Shown: one piece after another, positions 12,583 to 18,248 of the stretch
How the letters are laid out: each line of letters starts with the position of its first letter
Numbering within the stretch: the stretch's first letter is position 1
Assembly (NCBI GenBank): GCA_023404705.1
Contig: JAEYAU010000058.1
Coordinates: 1 to 18,248, forward strand
Reading direction: 5' to 3'
Length of the DNA: 18,248 nucleotides
Origin: Pseudomonadota bacterium
GTDB taxonomy: Bacteria > Pseudomonadota > Alphaproteobacteria > Rhizobiales > Xanthobacteraceae
The notes under the pieces: generated by a model
The model's database searches: none
What the model was told of the DNA's origin: nothing
The model's input: only the letters and a program-made list of their open reading frames with translations
Made by a program: the position numbers and the translations under genes

Positions 12583-14427
12583 TCAGGCCTGCGCTTCGAG
12601 CGCCTCGAGCTCGCCGATCAGATTGCTGATCACCGACAGCCCGCCCTGCCAGAACTGCGGATCGCGCGCGTCGAGCCCGAACGGCGCCAGCAGCTCCGCA
12701 TGATGCCTGGTGCCGCCCGCCGACAGCATCGCGAGATAACGCTCCGCGAAGCCGTCACTCGCGCGCTCGTAGACCGCATAGAGCGAGTTCACCAGGCAAT
12801 CGCCGAACGCATAGGCATAGACGTAGAACGGCGAGTGGATGAAGTGTGGGATATAGGCCCAGAACGTCTCGTAGCCGGGCAGCAGCTGGATCGCCGGGCC
12901 GAGGCTCTGGGTCTGCACCTCGAGCCAGAGCTCACCGAGGCGCTCGGAGGTGAGCTCGCCTTCCTTGCGTTCGGTGTGGACCTTGCGCTCGAAACTATAG
13001 AACGCGATCTGCCGCACCACCGTGTTGATCATGTCCTCGACCTTGGCGGCGAGCATCGCCTTGCGCTGCACCGGGTCGGTGGTGCCGGCGAGCAGCGCCT
13101 TGAAGGTCAGCATCTCGCCGAACACGCTGGCGGTCTCGGCCAGCGTCAGCGGCGTCGGCGCCATCAGCGGGCCGTTCGGCGCCGCGAGCACCTGGTGAAC
13201 ACCGTGGCCGAGCTCGTGCGCGAGCGTCATCACGTCGCGCGGCTTGCCCTGGTAGTTGAGCATCACATAGGGATGCGCCGAAGGCACGGTCGGATGGGCG
13301 AAGGCGCCCGGCGCCTTGCCGGGCCGCACCGGCGCGTCGATCCACTGCTTGTCGAAGAAGCCCTTGGCGATGTCGGCGAGCTTCGGCGAGAAGGCGCGAT
13401 ACGCGGACAGCACCGTGTCCTGCGCCTGCGTCCAGCCGATCGTGCGCTGCTCGACCCGGGGCAGCGGCGCGTTGCGATCCCAGTGCGGCAGCTTGGACTT
13501 GCCGAACCACTTCGCCTTCAGCGCGTAATAGCGGTGCGAGAGCTGCGGGAAGCCCGCGCGCACGGCCGAGACCAGCGCCTCAACCACCTCGCGTTCGACG
13601 CGGTTCGAGAGATGCCGCGAATCCGCGATGTCCGAGAAGCCGCGCCAGCGGTCCGCGATGTCCTTGTCCTTGGCGAGCGTATTGGTGATCAGCGTGAAGA
13701 CGCGCAGGTTCGCGCCGAACGTCTCTGCGAGCGCCTGCGCGGCGGCCTGCCGCTTCTTCTCGCTCGTATCCTGCAACAGGTTGAGCGTCGGCTCGATCGC
13801 GAGCTGCTCGCCGTCCACATTGAAGCGCAGCGACGCGATGGTCTCATCGAACAGGCGCGTCCAGGCCGTGCGTCCCGTCACCGACTTCTCATGGAACAGC
13901 TGCTCGACCCGGTCCTCGAGCTGATAGGGCTTCTCCTTGCGCACGTCCTCGATCCACGGGCGATAATGCCCGAGCGCCGGATCCAGCATGGCGCGCTCCA
14001 GCACCGCGTCGTCGATGCGGTTGAGCTCGAGCGTGAAGAACAGAAGGTGCGAGGATGACGCCGTGATGCGCTCCTGCACGTCGCCATAGAATTTGGCGCG
14101 CTTCGGGTCCGTGGTGTCGCCCGAATAGACGAGCCCCGCATAGGAGATGAGCCGCCCGAGGAGGTCCTCGATCGCCTCGTAGCGCTTCACGGCCTCGGCG
14201 AGCACACGGCCCGCGTCGGGCTTTCCGGCAACCTCGATCAGCTTGCCCTTGTAAGCCTCCTCGAAGGCGCTGCACTCGGCATCGCCACGCTCCAGGTCGC
14301 GGCGCACCTCGGCCGAGTCGATCGCCGGATAGAGGTCAGTGAGATTCCATTCCGGCAGCGGGCCGAGATCGGCCCCCCGGGACTTGGCGGCAGTGGCGGT
14401 CTTGGCGGGTGCTCGGGTCGGGTGCAT
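12583..14427 (-). CDS. M3-family oligoendopeptidase (PepF type)
   Basis: A 614-residue zinc metallopeptidase of the PepF clade, which degrades short peptides in the cytoplasm; no signal peptide is visible. The zinc motif HELGH is at residues 404-408 (MTLAHELGHGVHQVL), with Glu405 as catalytic base. The following LAETASVFGEM segment (429-439) supplies the further zinc-site glutamate. The N-terminal PLPEWNLTDLYPAID and the helical prodomain are standard, and the length fits the family (about 600). The start at 14427 gives a short Lys/Ala-rich tail before the conserved start and has no strong ribosome site, so a start a few codons in is possible. It is the first gene of the unit with the BKACE gene and is divergent from the sigma-54 regulator across a 198-bp gap. 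Confidence 0.94.
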   Translation of the reverse strand: MHPTRAPAKTATAAKSRGADLGPLPEWNLTDLYPAIDSAEVRRDLERGDAECSAFEEAYKGKLIEVAGKPDAGRVLAEAVKRYEAIEDLLGRLISYAGLVYSGDTTDPKRAKFYGDVQERITASSSHLLFFTLELNRIDDAVLERAMLDPALGHYRPWIEDVRKEKPYQLEDRVEQLFHEKSVTGRTAWTRLFDETIASLRFNVDGEQLAIEPTLNLLQDTSEKKRQAAAQALAETFGANLRVFTLITNTLAKDKDIADRWRGFSDIADSRHLSNRVEREVVEALVSAVRAGFPQLSHRYYALKAKWFGKSKLPHWDRNAPLPRVEQRTIGWTQAQDTVLSAYRAFSPKLADIAKGFFDKQWIDAPVRPGKAPGAFAHPTVPSAHPYVMLNYQGKPRDVMTLAHELGHGVHQVLAAPNGPLMAPTPLTLAETASVFGEMLTFKALLAGTTDPVQRKAMLAAKVEDMINTVVRQIAFYSFERKVHTERKEGELTSERLGELWLEVQTQSLGPAIQLLPGYETFWAYIPHFIHSPFYVYAYAFGDCLVNSLYAVYERASDGFAERYLAMLSAGGTRHHAELLAPFGLDARDPQFWQGGLSVISNLIGELEALEAQA

Positions 14428-14470
14428 GGCTGAGTATCGTGTGGCGGGGCGTGGAGATGCTGGTATCGCG

Positions 14471-14510
14471 GCGCCTTATGGCGAAGCCGTGGCGGCCGCG
14501 CCTTATCGCG
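14471..14510. repeat. Direct repeat GCGCCTTATnGCG in the divergent promoter region
   Basis: Two 13-bp copies, GCGCCTTATGGCG (14471-14483) and GCGCCTTATCGCG (14498-14510), differ at one base and are 27 bp apart start to start. They lie in the 198-bp region between the divergent peptidase and sigma-54 regulator genes. The spacing is near two and a half helical turns. They could be binding sites for a regulator of either gene. No protein is identified. Confidence 0.35.
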
Positions 14511-14563
14511 CGCCCCTCTCCCGGGTTCAACTGCGGTGCAAGGGCGCGGGGTGTATCCGCGAC

Positions 14564-14582
14564 GCTTAATGGGACATTAAGC
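14564..14582. promoter_or_regulatory. CtrA-type box / 8-bp-arm palindrome upstream of the sigma-54 regulator
   Basis: The palindrome has arms GCTTAATG (14564-14571) and CATTAAGC (14575-14582) around GGA. Inside it is a perfect TTAA-N7-TTAA (14566-14580), the core recognition pattern of the alphaproteobacterial cell-cycle regulator CtrA. It lies 45 bp before the ATG of the response regulator, where an activator or repressor could touch the -35 region. In such GC-rich DNA this AT-rich motif is unlikely to be common by chance, but binding is inferred, not shown. Confidence 0.55.
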
Positions 14583-14625
14583 CGGCTCGTCGACAGTGGC
14601 CCGAAACGGCACAGCCGAGGGTCCC

Positions 14626-16185
14626 ATGGCGGAAGCAATTCTCATCGTCGACGACGATCCGGTGCAGCGCCGGCTGCTCGAGAACATGGTGCGCCGCTTC
14701 GGCTACGAGGCGATCGTGGCCGAGGGCGGCGATGCCGCCGTCGCTACGCTGCTCGGACCGCAAGCGCAACGCGTCGACGCCGTCGTGCTCGACCTGGTGA
14801 TGCCGGACCTCGACGGCCTCGGCGTGCTCGCCAAAATGCGCGAGGCCGGCATGAGCCAGCCCGTGATCGTGCAGACCGCTCACGGCGGCATCGACACCGT
14901 GATCTCGGCGATGCGCGCCGGCGCGGCCGACTTCGTGGTGAAGCCGGTCGGCGTCGAGCGATTGCAGGTCTCGCTGCGCAACGCGCTTGCGGCCAGTGCA
15001 CTCGAGAACGAAGTCCAGCGGCTCAAGCGCAGCCAGGCCGGCACGCTCGGCTTCGCGGACATCATCACGCGCAGCGCCCGCATGCAGGCAGTACTGCGCA
15101 CCGCCGAGAAGGCGGCAGCCTCGAACATCCCGGTGCTGGTCGAAGGCGAGTCCGGCGTCGGCAAGGAGCTGATTGCGCGCGCGATCCACGGCTCGGGCGA
15201 GCGCCGTACCAAGCCTTTCGTTGCGGTCAATTGCGGTGCGCTGCCCGAGAACCTCGTCGAGTCCACCCTCTTCGGTCACGAGAAGGGCGCTTTCACGGGC
15301 GCGACCGAGCGGCACATCGGCAAGTTCGTGGAAGCATCCGGTGGCACGCTATTCCTCGACGAGGTCGGCGAGCTGCCGCCTGCCGCGCAAGTGAAGCTGC
15401 TGCGCGCCATCCAGGAAGGCGAGGTCGATCCGGTCGGCGGCAAGCGCGCCGTGAAGGTCGATGTGCGCATCGTCTCGGCGACCAACCGCGACTTGATCGC
15501 TGACGTGAAGGCGGGCCGCTTCCGCGAGGATCTCTTCTATCGCCTGCACGTGTTTCCGATTGCGGTGCCGCCCTTGCGCGAGCGCGCCGAGGACGTGCCG
15601 GAGCTCGTGCGCCACTTCCTGGTCCGCTTCGCGGCCGAGGAAGGCAAGCGCCTGCGCGCCGTCTCGGCCGAGGCGCTGCGTCTGCTGCGCGCCTATCCGT
15701 GGCCCGGCAATGTGCGCCAGCTCGAGAACGCGGTGTTCCGTGCCGTGGTGCTCGCCGAGTCCGACGAGATCGGCGTGAGCGAATTCCCGCAGATCGCCGC
15801 GCAGGTATCGGATTCCGGAGCTGACGTTGCGGCCGCCGAAGCGCCGCTCGTGATCGCGCCGACGCGCGAGGCCGCGCCGGCGCCAATGGTCGTCGCCGAC
15901 AGCCCGGCCATCACGCCGAGCGACACCGAGTTCACGGCAGCCGGCACGCCGCATGGCGCGCTGGCGGTTCTCGATCGCAAGGGCGAGATCCGTCCGCTCG
16001 AGGAGATCGAGAGCGACGTCATCCGTTTCGCAATTGCACACTATCGCGGACAGATGTCGGAGGTGGCGCGGCGCCTGCGGATTGGGCGTTCGACGCTCTA
16101 CCGCAAGCTTCGCGACCTCGGTCTCGAGGGCGAACCGATCAGTAGCGGTACGGACAGCGACGAAAAAGGCGTGTCCGCAGAGTAA
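14626..16185 (+). CDS. NtrC-type sigma-54-dependent response regulator (orphan)
   Basis: A 519-residue transcription activator with three domains. The receiver (1-120) has the acidic pocket Asp9-Asp11, phospho-acceptor Asp56 (VVLDLVMPD), Thr84 and Lys106. The AAA+ domain (about 145-390) has Walker A GESGVGKE (174-181), the sigma-54 contact loop GAFTGA (221-226) and Walker B GGTLFLDE (239-246). An Ala/Pro-rich linker of about 60 residues leads to a Fis-type helix-turn-helix near the C-terminus (MSEVARRLRIGRSTLYRKL). All residues needed for phosphorylation, ATPase activity and sigma-54 contact are present. The ATG at 14626 is preceded by GAGGG; an upstream start at 14596 is less likely. No sensor kinase is adjacent. 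A CtrA-like box upstream and an L,D-transpeptidase downstream suggest an envelope or cell-cycle role. Confidence 0.95.
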   Translation: MAEAILIVDDDPVQRRLLENMVRRFGYEAIVAEGGDAAVATLLGPQAQRVDAVVLDLVMPDLDGLGVLAKMREAGMSQPVIVQTAHGGIDTVISAMRAGAADFVVKPVGVERLQVSLRNALAASALENEVQRLKRSQAGTLGFADIITRSARMQAVLRTAEKAAASNIPVLVEGESGVGKELIARAIHGSGERRTKPFVAVNCGALPENLVESTLFGHEKGAFTGATERHIGKFVEASGGTLFLDEVGELPPAAQVKLLRAIQEGEVDPVGGKRAVKVDVRIVSATNRDLIADVKAGRFREDLFYRLHVFPIAVPPLRERAEDVPELVRHFLVRFAAEEGKRLRAVSAEALRLLRAYPWPGNVRQLENAVFRAVVLAESDEIGVSEFPQIAAQVSDSGADVAAAEAPLVIAPTREAAPAPMVVADSPAITPSDTEFTAAGTPHGALAVLDRKGEIRPLEEIESDVIRFAIAHYRGQMSEVARRLRIGRSTLYRKLRDLGLEGEPISSGTDSDEKGVSAE

Positions 16186-16355
16186 CAGCTTCGGCGAATT
16201 GCGGGAAAGTGAACCCGAAAGGCTCCCGCGACGTTCAAAGTTTGGCTATGTACGATTGGGGGTTCCGGCCCGGATTCCTTGGGCCGATCATGATCCTTCT
16301 GACGGCGGACAGGCTTGAAAAAGTCGAAAGGGCATCTGTCTTGAAAGGACAACTC

Positions 16356-18248
16356 ATGAGCAATCGTGGTTTCGACCGCGTTCTGGCGGGGACCGCCGTG
16401 GCCCTGGTGCTGACGCTGGGTAGCGCGCTTGCCCAGACGAACACGCCAGTGCTCGACGAGGCCGCGATCCAGGCCGCGGTTCCGGTCCCCGAGCCGGCCG
16501 ACGTTCCGCCGCCGTCGCTGGCCGATGTGGGGGGCACCACCACCGCCGCAGTTCCGACGCCTGCCGAGAAGCCCGCTGCACCGCAGGCAGCCGAGCCGGC
16601 CACGCCGGCGAGCCCGGCCGCAACTGCCGCCCCGGCCGCAACGCCTGAGCCCGCAAAGCCCGCTGCGCCGGCCGCGCCCGTCAAGGCCGCCGAGTCGATG
16701 CCGAGCCCCGATGCACCCGTGATGGATGCGCTCAAGACGCAGATCACGACGCGCCTCGGCCGTCTCAGCGACCGCAAGGAAAACCGCACGGCGGTCGAGG
16801 AGTTCTACAGCAAGCGCAGCTACGCACCGCTGTGGGTGACCAACAACGCCGCCAATGCGCAGGCCAAGGCCGCGATGAGCTATCTCGCGTCGGTGGACAG
16901 CGAAGGTCTCGAGCCGTCCGACTATCCGGCGCCGAGCTTCGCCAGCGGCGATGCCAATGCGCTCGCCGAGTCCGAGCTCAAGCTCACGCTCACCCTGCTC
17001 ACCTATGCGCGCCACGCCCAGATCGGCCGCGTGCACTTCTCGCGCGTGAGCGCCGACATCCAGTACGAGCTGGCCGCGCCCGATCCCGATGACGTGCTCG
17101 CGAAGCTTGCCGAGACGAAGGACGTGGCGGCCGCGCTCGCGAGCTACAACCCTCAGCACGAAGGCTACAAGGCGCTGAAGGCGAAGCTCGCCGAGCTGCG
17201 CGGCAAGAAGGAAGAGGGTGGGCCCGCTCGCATTCCGGACGGCGCGACCCTCAAGGTCGGCATGAAGGACTCGCGTGTGCCGCTGGTGCGCGAGCGCCTC
17301 GGCATGGCGGCGAGCAGCGACGAGACCTTCGACCAGGCGCTCGCCGACGCCGTGAAGGCCTTCCAGAAGCAGAAGAAGATGAAGGCGACGGGCACGCTTA
17401 CGGCCGCCACCGTCGACGCCATCAACGGTCCGCGCCGCGACAAGTCGCGCGACATTGACACCGTCATCGCCAACATGGAGCGCTGGCGCTGGCTGCCGCG
17501 CGATCTCGGCAAGGCGCATGTGGTGCTGAACATCCCGAACTTCACGCTCAAGGTGATGAAGGACGGCCACCAGGTCTGGACCACCAAGGTGGTGGTCGGC
17601 AAGCCGCACACGCCGACGCCGCTGCTCAGCGAGACCATGAAGTACATCACGGTCAATCCGACCTGGAACGTGCCGCCGTCGATCGTCTACAACGAGTATC
17701 TGCCGGCGCTGCAGCAGGATCCGACCGTGCTCGAGCGCATGGGTCTGCGCCTGACGCAGAACCGCGACGGCAGCGTGCACATCTCGCAGCCGCCGGGCGA
17801 GCGCAACGCGCTCGGCCGCATCCGCTTCAACTTCCCGAACAAGTTCCTGGTCTATCAGCACGACACGCCGGACAAGCACCTGTTCGCCCACGACAAGCGC
17901 GCCTACAGCCACGGCTGCATGCGCGTCCAGGATCCGCTGAAATACGGCGAGGTGCTGCTCTCGATCGCGATGCCGAAGGAGCATTACACGGCCGAGAAGC
18001 TGCGCAGCATGTACGGCAATTCGGAGATCAACATCCAATTCCCGACGCCGATCCCGGTGCACATCACGTATCAGACGGCCTTCGTGGACGACGCCGGCAA
18101 GCTGGTGATCCGCGAGGACATCTACGGCCGCGACGCGCGCCTGCTCGCCAGCCTGCGCGGCGACGAGCGCCGCGTCGCCGACGTGGCGGTGCCGCGCAGC
18201 CAGCCGAACTACAGCCGGCCGGCGGTGCGCCTGCCGGCGGGCTATGGC
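16356..18248 (+). CDS. L,D-transpeptidase, YcbB type (3' end cut by window)
   Basis: At least 631 residues, open at the right edge. The enzyme makes 3-3 cross-links in peptidoglycan in the periplasm. It begins with a signal peptide (hydrophobic core AGTAVALVLTLGSALAQ, about 11-27). A Pro/Ala-rich tether extends to about residue 125, then a YcbB-like scaffold domain with VEEFYSKRSYAPLWV. A peptidoglycan-binding repeat (about 296-356, DAVKAFQKQKKMKATGTLT) follows. The YcbB hallmark ERWRWLPRDLG (375-385) precedes the YkuD catalytic domain, with the active-site motif SHGCMRV and Cys521. The ATG has AAAGGA seven bases upstream. It lies 170 bp after the sigma-54 regulator on the same strand. I found no good -24/-12 site between them, so direct control is not shown. 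A very long open frame on the opposite strand is a composition artefact. Confidence 0.95.
   Translation, partial: MSNRGFDRVLAGTAVALVLTLGSALAQTNTPVLDEAAIQAAVPVPEPADVPPPSLADVGGTTTAAVPTPAEKPAAPQAAEPATPASPAATAAPAATPEPAKPAAPAAPVKAAESMPSPDAPVMDALKTQITTRLGRLSDRKENRTAVEEFYSKRSYAPLWVTNNAANAQAKAAMSYLASVDSEGLEPSDYPAPSFASGDANALAESELKLTLTLLTYARHAQIGRVHFSRVSADIQYELAAPDPDDVLAKLAETKDVAAALASYNPQHEGYKALKAKLAELRGKKEEGGPARIPDGATLKVGMKDSRVPLVRERLGMAASSDETFDQALADAVKAFQKQKKMKATGTLTAATVDAINGPRRDKSRDIDTVIANMERWRWLPRDLGKAHVVLNIPNFTLKVMKDGHQVWTTKVVVGKPHTPTPLLSETMKYITVNPTWNVPPSIVYNEYLPALQQDPTVLERMGLRLTQNRDGSVHISQPPGERNALGRIRFNFPNKFLVYQHDTPDKHLFAHDKRAYSHGCMRVQDPLKYGEVLLSIAMPKEHYTAEKLRSMYGNSEINIQFPTPIPVHITYQTAFVDDAGKLVIREDIYGRDARLLASLRGDERRVADVAVPRSQPNYSRPAVRLPAGYG

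Noticed and set aside
12481..14058. A 525-codon plus-strand frame over the oligopeptidase
   Set aside because: Antisense shadow; the minus-strand gene has HELGH and family length.
16186..16355. Possible sigma-54 promoter before the L,D-transpeptidase (TTGGC near 16241 and TTGG near 16255)
   Set aside because: The spacing between the GG and GC-like elements is wrong by about 2 bp and the -12 GC is absent, so it does not match the -24/-12 consensus.
16098..18062. A 654-codon open frame on the minus strand, opposite the L,D-transpeptidase gene
   Set aside because: Its product is rich in Arg, His, Leu and Gly with no recognisable domain, and it lies fully opposite a clear YcbB-type gene. High GC at third positions keeps the opposite frame open.

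Overview
The window reads as a chromosomal segment of a GC-rich alphaproteobacterium, most likely Hyphomicrobiales (Rhizobiales). Three things point there: a three-gene proton-translocating transhydrogenase (pntAA-pntAB-pntB) preceded by the tiny aa3-oxidase subunit IV typical of alphaproteobacteria; a perfect CtrA-type TTAA-N7-TTAA box; and a paired palindromic REP-like element. The genus cannot be fixed from the sequence alone. Genes are tightly packed and all 17 called genes look intact, except that the last one runs off the right edge and one transporter has no ordinary start codon where it should begin.

Layout, left to right. Positions 1-513 hold no convincing gene but are unusually rich in short inverted repeats. 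Positions 514-3093 (minus strand) form a compact operon: SDR dehydrogenase, transketolase N-half, transketolase C-half, with overlapping genes. This looks like a sugar or polyol catabolic module of unknown substrate. An alpha/beta hydrolase with a membrane anchor (3176-3973, minus) is divergent from a 60-residue acidic small protein (4043-4225, plus). A PF05977-type MFS transporter with a C-terminal soluble domain (about 4391-6058, plus) converges on the transhydrogenase operon, with the REP-like element between them.

Positions 6185-9442 (minus) carry coxIV-pntAA-pntAB-pntB: a respiratory oxidase accessory subunit and the enzyme that uses the proton gradient to make NADPH. Next come an ABC1/UbiB-family kinase-like protein (9578-10939, minus) and a Doc toxin with an AbrB/MazE-type antitoxin (11010-11617, minus). 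The toxin-antitoxin pair is driven from a region containing a perfect 11-bp-arm operator palindrome and is AT-richer than its surroundings, as if acquired. A BKACE (DUF849) enzyme and an M3 oligopeptidase (11691-14427, minus) form a two-gene unit with a 1-nt gap.

Divergent from the peptidase is an orphan NtrC-type sigma-54 response regulator (14626-16185, plus) with a CtrA-like box in its upstream region. It is followed by a secreted YcbB-type L,D-transpeptidase (16356 to the right edge, plus), which suggests a link between cell-cycle control and cell-wall remodelling.

I found no clearly new multi-gene defence or mobile system. The most interesting items are the CtrA-box/sigma-54 regulator/L,D-transpeptidase arrangement, the AbrB-Doc hybrid toxin-antitoxin with its operator, the motif-divergent BKACE enzyme, the SDR-split transketolase operon and the structured left-edge intergenic region.
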